Source: Clostridium carboxidivorans P7
GTDB taxonomy: Bacteria; Bacillota; Clostridia; Clostridiales; Clostridiaceae
DNA length: 64,000 bases
Assembly (NCBI RefSeq): GCF_001038625.1
Contig: NZ_CP011803.1
Span: 1,364,001 to 1,428,000, forward strand
Reading direction: 5' to 3'
A program made the translations under genes and the position numbers. The first letter of the stretch is position 1; the number at the start of each line of letters is the position of its first letter. This document shows positions 1 through 7,948 of this stretch, piece after piece. The notes beneath the pieces were generated by a model that saw only the letters and a list, made by a program, of their open reading frames with translations, had not been told where the DNA came from and did not search any database.

Positions 1-236
1 TCTAATTTTGCTCTTACTGTTGGATAGGAGATGCCAAGCTCCTTTTCAACATCTTTTATATTTCCTCTGTTTTTTAAAAATACCTCTATAAATTTCAGTT
101 GTTCTACTGAAAGATATTCAAACTTTGACATTTCAAAATCATTTTCAATTATAGTATTGCATTTAGAGCATTTTAGTTTTGAAATGAAAAGCTTAGAAGA
201 ACAAACAGGGCATTTACTAATAACTTTATATGCCAA
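1..236 (-). CDS. DUF2089 family protein, partial (3' end outside window)
   Basis: The minus-strand reading frame starts at a TTG (234-236) behind an AGGAAGTG ribosome site and runs off the left edge. The translation has two CxxC knuckles (CPVC and CSKC) near the N-terminus. They are followed by a helix-turn-helix-like stretch around ELGISYPTVRAKL, which is the signature of DUF2089 proteins: a small zinc ribbon followed by a DNA-binding-like helix. The family has no established function. Only about 78 residues are inside the window. The start is inferred from the ribosome site and from the family usually beginning just before the first CxxC. Confidence 0.8.
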   Translation of the reverse strand, partial: MAYKVISKCPVCSSKLFISKLKCSKCNTIIENDFEMSKFEYLSVEQLKFIEVFLKNRGNIKDVEKELGISYPTVRAKL

Positions 237-459
237 ATTATCACTTCCTTTCCTGTGTTTATAATATATCACTTTAAATTAAATAAATCAATACTAAAAT
301 TAAAAAAATTAATATTAATTTGCTTATAATTTAATATTATTAAGTTTTTTGTTTATATTTTAAAGTTTAAAATTAATATTTTTAAGTTCTGAATTAACAT
401 TTTTAATTTGATGTTTTAAGTTTAGGCTGTGTTATAGTTGAGTAAATAATTAAAATATA

Positions 460-1311
460 CTAATCTTTAATTATTTGTCCTTGAAAAACCTTATATGGGT
501 CCATTCCTATTCTAAAATTAATATTTAGTTTTTTTATTTTATCAATATCTTCTTTACTTATTTCAAAATCAAATAAGTCTGCATTTTCTTTTATTCTTGA
601 TGGACTAGTTGATTTAGGAATAGTAACAATACCCATTTGCAAATCCCATCTTAGTACAATTTGAGAAATTGTTTTTTTATATTTATTTGAGAGCTCTTTT
701 AAAAGTGGAATTTCAAAGACTTTTCCACGCATTAAAGGTGACCAAGCCTCTAATTGAATATTATGTTTTTTACAAAATTCTATTAAATTATTTTGAACAA
801 GATAAGGGTGGAATTCAACTTGGTTTACCATAGGTAGTATTTCGATGCTTTGAAATAATTTTTCTAATTGTTCAGTTGTGAAATTGCTTACACCTATAGC
901 TTTAATATAACCTTCTTTATAGAGCTTTTCTAAAGCTTTCCAGGTTTCTTTACTTAAAGGTTGAGGCCAATGAATTAAATATAAATCAAGATAATTGGTT
1001 CCAAGCTTTTTAATAGTAGTTTGAAAAGCCTGAAGAGTTTTTTCATAACCTTGATCTGAGTTCCAGACCTTACTTACTAAAAATATTTCTTCTCTAGAAA
1101 TTTTGCTTTCTTTTATTGCAATTCCTACACCTTCTTCAGTATTATAGAAAGGAGCTGTGTCTATATGTCTGTATCCAATTTTTAATGCTTCCTTTACCAC
1201 TTCAACAATACTGTTTTTGTCATCAGCTTTGTAGGTACCAAAGCCAAGCCAGGGCATTTTTACTCCATTGTTCAAAATTGTATAACTTTTAATGTTCTTC
1301 ACTTTAATCAT
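460..1311 (-). CDS. aldo/keto reductase family oxidoreductase
   Basis: A 283-residue NADPH-dependent carbonyl reductase of the aldo/keto reductase (TIM-barrel) superfamily, full length. The catalytic tetrad is visible as Asp51 (in HIDTAPFYN), Tyr56, Lys81 (LVSKVWN) and His114 (LIHWPQP). The late IPKSTSPSRIKEN block is the NADP-binding motif. The AAGG ribosome site lies directly against the ATG, so a GTG three codons in may be the true start. The gene is divergent from an Lrp/AsnC-type regulator whose start is about 130 bp away, so that regulator may control it (inference). The physiological substrate cannot be told from sequence. Confidence 0.93.
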   Translation of the reverse strand: MIKVKNIKSYTILNNGVKMPWLGFGTYKADDKNSIVEVVKEALKIGYRHIDTAPFYNTEEGVGIAIKESKISREEIFLVSKVWNSDQGYEKTLQAFQTTIKKLGTNYLDLYLIHWPQPLSKETWKALEKLYKEGYIKAIGVSNFTTEQLEKLFQSIEILPMVNQVEFHPYLVQNNLIEFCKKHNIQLEAWSPLMRGKVFEIPLLKELSNKYKKTISQIVLRWDLQMGIVTIPKSTSPSRIKENADLFDFEISKEDIDKIKKLNINFRIGMDPYKVFQGQIIKD

Positions 1312-1439
1312 CCTTTCGAATTTGATAATTGAAATTAACTATATTATAATATATAAATGGTAAAATTAACTTAATATTTGATACTATTTATTAATAAATA
1401 TATTTTAAATAAAATGAAATGAAAGGAAATTTATATCAT

Positions 1440-1901
1440 ATGAAAATGGACAATACAGATATTAAAATTTTAATGGAACTTCAAAAAGATAGCCGTTTAT
1501 CTATAAGAGAATTATCAAAAAGAATTAATTTATCACCTCCATCTGTAACAGAGAGGATAAGAAAGTTGGAAGACAGTGGAGTGATAGAAGGGTATACTAT
1601 AAAGATAAATGAGAAAGCTTTGGATATGTCTATACAATGTATAATTCAAATCGATCTTAAAAACAGCAAATTTGATAAGTTCAAAGAATTCATTTATAAT
1701 CACCCACGCGTAATTTTTTGTTATAGGATAGCAGGACATTCTTGTATACTTGTGAAATTAAGTACTAAATCCATTTTAGAAATTGAAAAGTTTGTTGATG
1801 AGGTTTCAACACTAGATGCTACTACATCTACTAATATCATATTTTCAGAAGTCCCTATAAATAAAAGTGTGGGAAAGTTTTTTTCGTTTTTTGAAGATTG
1901 A
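1440..1901 (+). CDS. Lrp/AsnC family transcriptional regulator
   Basis: An N-terminal winged helix-turn-helix (LDSRLSIRELSKRINLS-like, residues about 5-55, with VTERIRKLE as recognition helix) is followed by the RAM/AsnC effector domain (residues about 65-150). This is the usual architecture and length of the family. I place the start at the ATG at 1440 because an AAAGG site lies 13 nt upstream; the ATG at 1419 has no ribosome site in front of it. Divergent from the aldo/keto reductase, which is a probable target. The effector, probably an amino acid, cannot be predicted. Confidence 0.92.
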   Translation: MKMDNTDIKILMELQKDSRLSIRELSKRINLSPPSVTERIRKLEDSGVIEGYTIKINEKALDMSIQCIIQIDLKNSKFDKFKEFIYNHPRVIFCYRIAGHSCILVKLSTKSILEIEKFVDEVSTLDATTSTNIIFSEVPINKSVGKFFSFFED

Positions 1902-1996
1902 GTATAAGTATGAGAAGTTTTGTATAAAATTTTGTAACACATTTTAAATATAAGCATATTATATAGTTAGTGAAATAATTGTGTTGGAGGATACAG

Positions 1997-2806
1997 TTGA
2001 AGTTTAGTAGTATTGAAGAAGTGGCATTATTTGAACATCAATTTTGGCTTCAGATTTTAGGAGACCATTCTCGTTTTATTTTGAATTCACTTTCTCCAAA
2101 GGAAGAAGCTTTTATTCAGCAGGCACAAGAATTTATAAACTTATTTGATAATTTGTTGAAAAAATCTAGAGAGCCATTGTCCAGACCTTATTTCCCTAAG
2201 CTTAATCAACAAGCATATAATGCAGCGATAAAAATTAAAAAATTTAAGCTTCATATACTTAGTAAACATATTACAGGTAAAATTGCTATGTCGATGCCGC
2301 CTACCTTTATTAATCATATGCTTAACGAGTTAGATGAATATATATTAATTTTAAATGCTTTAATAAGAGGTAAGATAGCTAATGTGGGTGTCATTCATCT
2401 TCATATTTTATGGCTTCTTGACGGATCAGGTCATGCTTTAACTATAGCTAGTAATCTTGATAGTACAGAAAAAGAATTAATTAAGAAGAGTAGGGAATAT
2501 TCTAAGGAGTTTGATAATTTGTACTCAAAGAGCATGGAATACAATGGATATACAAGAACTGGCATTTTTGATTTCCCTGCACTTAGAAAACTTAATTATA
2601 ATGCAGACAAAATAATGACGTATTTTAAAGATTTTTTAGATGAATTAAAAGAAGAAATAGTAGAAAAAAAAGTACTTGGTACACTTCAGCCTCTAGCAGC
2701 TGATCACATGTCAAGAGAAGAGTGTTATTATCTTACAAAGCTTTCAATGTATTCTGATGTAAAAGAACCTAAATGTGATCCTACAAGACCAAGAATACAA
2801 TATTAG
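1997..2806 (+). CDS. DUF2935 domain-containing protein
   Basis: A 269-residue cytosolic protein made of two repeats of a helical domain. Each repeat begins with a histidine-containing pattern (ALFEHQFWLQILGDHSRF at the N-terminus; VIHLHILWLLDGSGHA in the second half). This matches DUF2935 proteins of bacilli and clostridia, which are thought to bind metal through the conserved His and Glu residues. I choose the TTG at 1997 because GGAGG lies 6 nt upstream and the family begins close to the EHxFW motif. It ends with a cysteine near SREECYYLTKL. Function unknown. Confidence 0.85.
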   Translation: MKFSSIEEVALFEHQFWLQILGDHSRFILNSLSPKEEAFIQQAQEFINLFDNLLKKSREPLSRPYFPKLNQQAYNAAIKIKKFKLHILSKHITGKIAMSMPPTFINHMLNELDEYILILNALIRGKIANVGVIHLHILWLLDGSGHALTIASNLDSTEKELIKKSREYSKEFDNLYSKSMEYNGYTRTGIFDFPALRKLNYNADKIMTYFKDFLDELKEEIVEKKVLGTLQPLAADHMSREECYYLTKLSMYSDVKEPKCDPTRPRIQY

Positions 2807-2875
2807 ATTTTCAAAATAGAACAAGAATTTGTATAAAGCAGTGTAAAGTTAATACATGGGATTATTAATTTAGAA

Positions 2876-2922
2876 GTTACTACAAGGTATAGTCTAGCAT
2901 ACCTTGTAGTAACTTTTTTTCT
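2876..2922. terminator. bidirectional rho-independent terminator
   Basis: Near-perfect stem (GTTACTACAAGGTAT pairing with ATACCTTGTAGTAAC) around an 8-nt loop, followed by a T-tract on the plus strand. It sits between the convergent DUF2935 gene and the degenerate shikimate-kinase-like gene and can serve both. Confidence 0.85.
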
Positions 2923-2934
2923 TTAAATATTGTA

Positions 2935-3369
2935 CTAGCTCCAAAGAGAACAAATATAATATACAATTTCATTAATATTATTATTATTAATTAAATGCAA
3001 ATCACAACAGTTTTTGTAGCTTTTGTATTTTTCATGAAAATGTTCCTTAAGATTATGAATTTCAGCTTTTAAAAGAGTTCTATTATTAAGGACTTCTTCA
3101 TCTTCTATGATTTTTTCTACAGGTTTATCTATGAAAATTACAACTCCATTTTCTTTTATAGAAAAACATTTTTTTAATGTGTCTACTTCAGTGGAAATTA
3201 TAGAACATTGTCCACTTGAAGCATTTGGAAGCTTAGATGAAGATTTATCTGCATCTTCATTTGTATCAATAAATTTAAATCCAAGCTTTTTAGACAAAAT
3301 TTTACCTATAGTAATTTTTTCAGAACCGGGCATACCTATTAAAATTATATTTTTATTTAATTCTCCCAT
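2935..3369 (-). CDS. degenerate shikimate kinase-like protein
   Basis: A 144-residue P-loop protein that aligns with AroK along its length: N-terminal IILIGMPGSEKITIGK, then KLGFKFIDT, then VVIFIDKPVEKI and a LID-like RTLL. Key residues are missing. The Walker A motif reads GMPGSEKIT where GxxGxGKST is expected. The GGG shikimate-binding motif is replaced by STEV, and a segment of about 20 residues after FIDT is lost. The family normally has about 165-170 residues. The ribosome site GGAGAG precedes the ATG. It is either a decaying paralogue or a repurposed non-catalytic protein; phosphotransfer activity is unlikely. Confidence 0.7.
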   Translation of the reverse strand: MGELNKNIILIGMPGSEKITIGKILSKKLGFKFIDTNEDADKSSSKLPNASSGQCSIISTEVDTLKKCFSIKENGVVIFIDKPVEKIIEDEEVLNNRTLLKAEIHNLKEHFHEKYKSYKNCCDLHLINNNNINEIVYYICSLWS

Positions 3370-3540
3370 TACAATATCTCTCCTTTATAAATAAATTTTA
3401 TTTAATTCTTAAGCAGTGAAACGAAATTTATGATTTGGTGTCAGTGGTTTAGTATTAAATATATAATCAAAAACTTCTTGCGCGCTGTAGAGATTTTTAA
3501 TTATATATTAGATAATTGATGCATTTTACATAAAATTAGG

Positions 3541-3570
3541 TAAAAAAATAAGGCTCTAATGAGCCTTATT
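3541..3570 (-). terminator. rho-independent terminator of the small aromatic-rich gene
   Basis: AATAAGGCTC / GAGCCTTATT stem with a 4-nt loop. Read on the minus strand it is followed by a run of T. It lies about 22 bp past the stop codon of the small gene at 3592-3762. Confidence 0.85.
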
Positions 3571-3591
3571 GCGTAAATCAAATTTATAATC

Positions 3592-3762
3592 TTATACGTA
3601 TAGAGGTTTCTTATACGAGATAAATTTTGACTTATTAAACTCATTGAAAATTGGAATAAATATTTTTTTGCAGAAAAAATAACCAGCGCTAAAATAAAAG
3701 TAACCCCAGCTAAAATAAAAATAATATTTTCCGCTTATTCCCTTTCCAATGATATTTTTCAT
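3592..3762 (-). CDS. small aromatic-rich hypothetical protein (56 aa)
   Basis: I do not recognise this gene. It encodes 56 residues, is basic, and is extraordinarily rich in Tyr, Phe and Trp. An internal repeat (YFYFSWG then YFYFSAG) lies in a 25-residue segment that could insert in a membrane, followed by a lysine-rich tail. The case for a real gene is strong: AGGGGGAT lies 6-8 nt before the ATG, a consensus promoter TTGACA-N16-TATAAT (3835-3862) lies about 65 bp upstream, and a minus-strand terminator (3541-3570) follows. It could be a small membrane peptide, a toxin-like or leaderless bacteriocin-like peptide; none of these is established. Confidence 0.7.
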   Translation of the reverse strand: MKNIIGKGISGKYYFYFSWGYFYFSAGYFFCKKIFIPIFNEFNKSKFISYKKPLYV

Positions 3763-3834
3763 AATTTTATCCCCCTAAATATTTTTACTATAGATGAATT
3801 CTATAGATTATTAGCATAAATTCTATTTATATGT

Positions 3835-3862
3835 ATTATATCATCTACTTTTTTTATGTCAA
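3835..3862 (-). promoter_or_regulatory. sigma-A promoter for the small aromatic-rich gene
   Basis: On the minus strand, TTGACA (3862-3857), 16 nt, then TATAAT (3840-3835): both hexamers are exact consensus. Transcription would begin near 3828, giving a leader of about 65 nt. Confidence 0.8.
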
Positions 3863-4055
3863 TATAAAATTTCATAATTATCACTAATTTTTAGTACATA
3901 TATAGTATTAAAATAGATATTAATATGTCCGCTTGCAGATTTTAAGCGTAAAGTCATAATAGTATTATTAAAAACTATACGAGGTTAATACATAGTATAT
4001 ATTTAGCTATAAAGAATAAATATATTATAAAGTGTATTTTTTAAAGGAGTTAAGA

Positions 4056-4757
4056 ATGTTTTATTTTAGTTATCCTGATAATTGTAACGATTTATTTTAT
4101 GAAAAAGATGTTTTGACTTATAAAAATAGCACTCATAATTATAGAAATTTTAGAAAAGCTATAAATTTGAAAACTCAAAACTTAATGCCTCCTAAATTTA
4201 AAATTTCATATCCAGTAATTGAGAATCCAGATTCTAAGAAGAGTATAACAAAAGTTAATAATATAATTGCAGACGAAGTAGATAAACTTTTTGGTATTCA
4301 AGTATTACGTCCTGAAGTTATGGATTTTGAAGAGGTACTGGGAACTTATGAAGTAACTTTAAATAGAAACAGTATTTTAAGTATACTTTTTGCTTTATAT
4401 GTTTATGAAAGAGGAGCAGCTCATGGATTTACTTTATATTCTTCCATAACAGTTAATGTAGAGAATGGTGAAGTTTATAGTTTTAATGACATGTTTAATC
4501 CTAAAATGTATTATATTCCTATCCTCAATGAATTAGCACAAAAGTATATTAAAGAAAATAATATTTTACTGATAAATAAGTACAATGGGATAACCAGAGA
4601 CCAACAATATTACTTAACGAACAATAGTTTAGTATTATATTATCAAGTTTATGAATATACACCTTATGCTTATGGTTTATTTAAAATAGAAATTCCATAT
4701 AGCAAAATAAGAAATATAATAGGTCCAATGGGCCCTATATCTAAAATATTATATTAA
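4056..4757 (+). CDS. DUF3298/DUF4163-type (RsiV-like) domain protein
   Basis: A 233-residue protein with the pattern of DUF4163/DUF3298 proteins: an N-terminal KISYPVIENPDSKKSI strand, a central YERGAAHGFTLYSSITVNVENG segment, then YSFNDMF, and a C-terminal YEYTPYAYGLFKIEIPYS strand. Related domains form the extracellular part of the anti-sigma factor RsiV, which binds lysozyme. This copy has no transmembrane anchor and no obvious signal peptide, so its location is unclear. The start is the ATG at 4056, 6 nt after AAAGGAG, rather than the GTG at 4032. The flavodoxin gene follows 25 bp downstream and may be co-transcribed. Confidence 0.75.
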   Translation: MFYFSYPDNCNDLFYEKDVLTYKNSTHNYRNFRKAINLKTQNLMPPKFKISYPVIENPDSKKSITKVNNIIADEVDKLFGIQVLRPEVMDFEEVLGTYEVTLNRNSILSILFALYVYERGAAHGFTLYSSITVNVENGEVYSFNDMFNPKMYYIPILNELAQKYIKENNILLINKYNGITRDQQYYLTNNSLVLYYQVYEYTPYAYGLFKIEIPYSKIRNIIGPMGPISKILY

Positions 4758-4782
4758 TCTATCATTTATAGAAAGGGATGAT

Positions 4783-5271
4783 ATGATGAAAACACTTATT
4801 GTTTATTATTCCTTAGAAGGTAATACCAGGTTTATTGCAGAGGCTGTAGCAAAATGTGTTAATGGGGATATATTAGAACTTAAACCTGAAAAGGATGTAC
4901 CAAGTAAAGGTTTTTTAAAATTTGTACTTGGTGGAAAGCAAGTTATTTTTAAAGAATGTCCAAAGTTGAAAACTTTACAAAAAAGTATAGAAGATTATGA
5001 TATGATTTTTTTAGGTTCTCCTGTATGGGCAGGAACTTTCACACCTGCTTTTAATACGCTTTTTTCTAAAAAGAAAATAGAAAATAAAAAGATAGCATTA
5101 TTTTGCTGTTATGGTGGTCAAAGTGGAAAAATCTTTGGTAATTTTAGAAATCACTTAACTAAAAGTACAGTAGTAGGGGAAATAGGTTTTAAAGAACCAT
5201 TAAAAAATGATAAAGAATTAAATAAAAGTAGAGCAGAAAAATGGGCCAAAAATATAATGAATAAATTATAA
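4783..5271 (+). CDS. flavodoxin family protein
   Basis: A 162-residue FMN-binding electron carrier or NAD(P)H-dependent reductase of the flavodoxin fold. The phosphate-binding loop YYSLEGNTRFIAEAVA is at the N-terminus. The middle strand FLGSPVWAGTFTPAFNTLF and ALFCCYGGQSGK supply the isoalloxazine-binding loops. Two adjacent ATGs (4783 and 4786) follow AAAGGG; the second has the better spacing. It lies just after the RsiV-like gene and ends before a terminator hairpin at 5351-5388. Redox partner unknown. Confidence 0.88.
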   Translation: MMKTLIVYYSLEGNTRFIAEAVAKCVNGDILELKPEKDVPSKGFLKFVLGGKQVIFKECPKLKTLQKSIEDYDMIFLGSPVWAGTFTPAFNTLFSKKKIENKKIALFCCYGGQSGKIFGNFRNHLTKSTVVGEIGFKEPLKNDKELNKSRAEKWAKNIMNKL

Positions 5272-5350
5272 ATCTAATTTTATATAGAAGTATTAATAGT
5301 AAAAAACATGTATATTATGAAATGATAATTAAATATTAAAAAATAAAATC

Positions 5351-5397
5351 AACTGTAAATGAAATTGAAAATTGCTTCATTTACAGTTATTTTCATT
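5351..5397 (+). terminator. rho-independent terminator after flavodoxin gene
   Basis: AACTGTAAATGAA / TTCATTTACAGTT stem, 12-nt loop, followed by ATTTTCATTT. Confidence 0.75.
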
Positions 5398-5472
5398 TAA
5401 AATAGTTCCATTAACATAGGAGTACAATTCTTGATTGTGTTTTGTCAAAGTATATATTGTCAGTAACAAAAA

Positions 5473-5527
5473 CTAATTTAAACGACTAAAGTTCTAAGAT
5501 ATACTAGGCTAAAGTCGTTTAAATTAG
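5473..5527. repeat. perfect 15-bp inverted repeat in a convergent intergenic gap
   Basis: CTAATTTAAACGACT (5473-5487) and its exact reverse complement (5513-5527) enclose 25 nt. There is no T-tract on either strand, so it is not a standard terminator. It lies between the flavodoxin terminator and the 3' end of the histidine phosphatase gene. Function not evident. Confidence 0.6.
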
Positions 5528-5560
5528 AATAGTTGAGAGTGGAAGATTAATACTATTAAA

Positions 5561-6103
5561 TTAACTAAGAGAGTCATTTTCCATAACATATAACTTACCA
5601 TTTCTAGCTTTTATAAAGTTATGTCCTTTAAATCCTTTTTTTCTAAGTATTTTTCTTATTTCATATAATGCTCCAGCATGACTTACAATTAGAATGTTTT
5701 TATCTTTTTGCTGTAATATTTCATCAACTATTTCATTAAGTCTTTTTAAAGTTTTTGTTCTACCTTCAGGTTGTGAAATGTGATTTCTAAACCAAGCAAT
5801 TCTATTTAGAAATGTCCAAAAATAATAGGGTAGAGGAAGCTTGGTATTTATTCTGGCTGTAAAGGATATTTCTACTAGTTTGTTTGTTATTATTATGTCA
5901 CCATGATATATAGTTTTTGCAGTGGTAATAGCTCTTTGCATACTACTGCAGTAGCATTTATCCCAGTTCTTATCTATAACTAATTCATTAGGAATAACTC
6001 TTGTTTCTTCATATTTATTCATGTACTCATTATACATTTGCGATGACATAAAGGAACTTCTTTTTAAACCTACTTTAAAGTGTCTTACAAGTCCTATTTT
6101 CAT
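5561..6103 (-). CDS. histidine phosphatase family protein
   Basis: A 180-residue phosphoglycerate-mutase-like phosphatase. The N-terminal KIGLVRHFKV carries the catalytic Arg-His pair (R7, H8), with Phe where RHG is usual. The second catalytic histidine is in IVSHAGALYEIRK, and the AITTAKTIY segment with CYCSSMQRA supplies the SSxxxRAxxTA motif. The substrate cannot be predicted for this broad family. Monocistronic on the minus strand, with a short leader before the start. Confidence 0.88.
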   Translation of the reverse strand: MKIGLVRHFKVGLKRSSFMSSQMYNEYMNKYEETRVIPNELVIDKNWDKCYCSSMQRAITTAKTIYHGDIIITNKLVEISFTARINTKLPLPYYFWTFLNRIAWFRNHISQPEGRTKTLKRLNEIVDEILQQKDKNILIVSHAGALYEIRKILRKKGFKGHNFIKARNGKLYVMENDSLS

Positions 6104-6204
6104 GTTAATTCCCCATTCTATATAAATATTTCAATTTATATAATTTGCAGAATTAAAAATACTATTCATAATTAACTATTAACTAAAAATATTTAAAGTA
6201 TAAT

Positions 6205-6247
6205 AAAAGCATAGGATTCTAAATAAAGAACAGAATCCTATGCTTTT
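6205..6247. terminator. terminator overlapping the ohrR-like stop codon
   Basis: AAAAGCATAGGATTCT pairs with AGAATCCTATGCTTTT around an 11-nt loop. The TAG stop codon of the upstream MarR-type gene lies inside the stem, so termination is placed immediately at the end of the operon. Confidence 0.85.
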
Positions 6248-6675
6248 TCATCTAAACTATTTAATAAGTTTTTTAGCTTATCTTTTAAATTTGAGGCTTC
6301 TTCCATAGAAAGACCTGTACTGCAAAACACTTTTTTAGGTATTTCTAAGGCCTCATCTCGCATATTTAAACCTTTATCGGTTAATTTAATATATACATTT
6401 CTTTCATCATGAGTATCTCTTATTCTTTTTAATAATTTCATACTTTCAAGCTTCTTTAATAAAGGCGTAAGGGTGCCAGAATCCAAGTGAAGCTTTTTTC
6501 CAAGCTCTTTTACAGTTAAGTTATCCTGCTCCCAAAGTACTAGCAAAGTAATATATTGAGTATAAGTTATACTAAACTTATCAAGAAATGGTTTGTAAAT
6601 TCGAGTTACTTCTTTAGCACAAGCATATAGTGCAAAACATAATTGGTTATCCAATTTCAATGATTCATAATTCAT
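6238..6675 (-). CDS. MarR/OhrR-type organic peroxide sensor regulator
   Basis: A 145-residue MarR-family winged helix repressor. The N-terminus LKLDNQLCFALYACAKEVTRIYKPFLD matches OhrR proteins, with Cys13 at the place of the reactive OhrR cysteine (C15 in Bacillus subtilis). The YTQYITLLVLW helix contains the tyrosines that bind the oxidised cysteine in OhrR. The winged-helix motif (LHLDSGTLTPLLKKLE, DERNVYIKLT) follows. It is the last gene of gpx-trxB-grx-marR, and a match to the OhrR operator lies in front of gpx. The likely role is derepression of the operon by organic hydroperoxides (inference from family). Confidence 0.88.
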   Translation of the reverse strand: MNYESLKLDNQLCFALYACAKEVTRIYKPFLDKFSITYTQYITLLVLWEQDNLTVKELGKKLHLDSGTLTPLLKKLESMKLLKRIRDTHDERNVYIKLTDKGLNMRDEALEIPKKVFCSTGLSMEEASNLKDKLKNLLNSLDEKA

Positions 6676-6700
6676 ATATTATCACAACCTTGCAAATTAA

Positions 6701-6740
6701 TAATGATGTAAAATATTTTCTATAATATTTTACATCATTA
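6701..6740. repeat. 17-bp perfect inverted repeat between grx and ohrR-like gene
   Basis: Two exact 17-bp arms (TAATGATGTAAAATATT and its complement) are separated by 6 nt in the 74-bp gap between glutaredoxin and the regulator gene. No clear T-tract follows, so an operator, a processing hairpin or a partial attenuator are all possible. Confidence 0.6.
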
Positions 6741-6749
6741 TCAAGAAGT

Positions 6750-6977
6750 TTACAAATTTAAGTATTCATCTATTTTATCTTTATCAAATCCCACAATTAT
6801 ATTACCATTTATATTTATTGTTGGTATATTTTGTTCCTTTGATATTTCAAGCAATTCCTTCCTTCCAGCTATATCTTTTTCAACATTTATATCTATATAA
6901 TCTATTCCTTTAGTGTTAAGATAAGCTTTTGCTTTTTTACACCAAGGACAATCAGGCATTGAATACACTTTTACCAT
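6750..6977 (-). CDS. glutaredoxin-like (NrdH-type) thiol protein
   Basis: A 75-residue thioredoxin-fold protein with the CPWC redox motif (Cys10, Cys13) and the cis-Pro loop NIPTININGNIIVGFD, as in NrdH/glutaredoxin-like proteins that are reduced by thioredoxin reductase. Its ribosome site GAGGTGAT is correctly spaced, and it follows trxB by 21 bp. The expected role is as thiol carrier between TrxB and the glutathione-peroxidase-like enzyme encoded upstream (inference from operon). Confidence 0.9.
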   Translation of the reverse strand: MVKVYSMPDCPWCKKAKAYLNTKGIDYIDINVEKDIAGRKELLEISKEQNIPTININGNIIVGFDKDKIDEYLNL

Positions 6978-6998
6978 AAAATCACCTCATTTTTAAAA

Positions 6999-7925
6999 TT
7001 AATACTCATTTTTTATATATTTTTCTGCCATTAATGCGGCTGTTGTTCCATCACTTACAGCGGTTGTCAATTGTCTAAAAGGCTTAGTTCGCACATCACC
7101 AGCTGCAAAAACACCTTTTATATTAGTTTCGCAAGTTTCACCTGCTTCAATGTTGCCAGAGCTATTAAGATTCAAATAATCTTTATACAAATCAGTTCTA
7201 GGAGCTGTTCCTATATATACAAAGATACCATCTAAGTCTAATTTGTAAGTTTCTTTTTCATTTTCAATAAGAACAGATTCTAATTTATTATCTCCAATTG
7301 CATGTTGTATTTTAGAATTCCATAGAATTTCTACTTTTTTATTATAAAATAGTTCCTGTTGATTTTTTTTATCTGCCCGTAGGTAATTTCGTTTATGGAT
7401 TAATGTTATTTTTTTTGCATATTTAGATAAAAAGTTAGCGGCTTGAAGTGCTGAATTTCCACCACCTACAACTGCAATATGTTTGCCTTCATATAAATGG
7501 CCATCGCATAGTTCACAGTAATGAATTCCTTTTCCATGGAATTTTTCTTCTTCAGGTATTGGTAATTCTCTTTTTTTAGCTCCGGCTGCTATTATTACTG
7601 CTTTAGGCTTATATATATAGCTTTTAGTTTCAATAACTTTTTCACTATTTGTAAGTTTTACAGATACTATTTTATCAAATTCGTCTATTTCCACACCACA
7701 GTTTATAGCTTGATTTTGAATTTTATCAATTAATTCTGATCCACTTATGGAAATAAAGCCAGGATAATTTTCAACTGTATATGCATCTTTTATTTGCCCA
7801 CCCACTAATTCATCTTCAAGAATTAAAGTTTTAAGTTTAAGTCTTGCTGCATAAATAGCTGCTGTTAGTCCTGCTGGTCCTGAACCTATTATTAAAAGGT
7901 CTAATTTTTTTTCTTTTTTAATCAT
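6999..7925 (-). CDS. trxB: thioredoxin reductase (NAD(P)H:disulfide reductase)
   Basis: A 308-residue low-molecular-weight thioredoxin reductase. The FAD site is LLIIGSGPAGLTAAIYAAR near the N-terminus, the redox pair is Cys137-x-x-Cys140 in HYCELCDG, and the nucleotide site is AVVGGGNSALQAA. The final FAD motif is GVFAAGDVRTKPFRQLTTAVSDG. The redox motif is CELC instead of the usual CATC, so it may be specific for the neighbouring CPWC protein or use an unusual electron donor. Second gene of the peroxide-defence operon. Confidence 0.93.
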   Translation of the reverse strand: MIKKEKKLDLLIIGSGPAGLTAAIYAARLKLKTLILEDELVGGQIKDAYTVENYPGFISISGSELIDKIQNQAINCGVEIDEFDKIVSVKLTNSEKVIETKSYIYKPKAVIIAAGAKKRELPIPEEEKFHGKGIHYCELCDGHLYEGKHIAVVGGGNSALQAANFLSKYAKKITLIHKRNYLRADKKNQQELFYNKKVEILWNSKIQHAIGDNKLESVLIENEKETYKLDLDGIFVYIGTAPRTDLYKDYLNLNSSGNIEAGETCETNIKGVFAAGDVRTKPFRQLTTAVSDGTTAALMAEKYIKNEY

Positions 7926-7948
7926 TTTATCACCGGCCTTTTAACTTT

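Noticed and set aside
31-264. Plus-strand frame of 77 codons at the left edge
   Set aside because: The opposite strand gives a clear DUF2089 protein with zinc-ribbon cysteines, so this is an antisense shadow.
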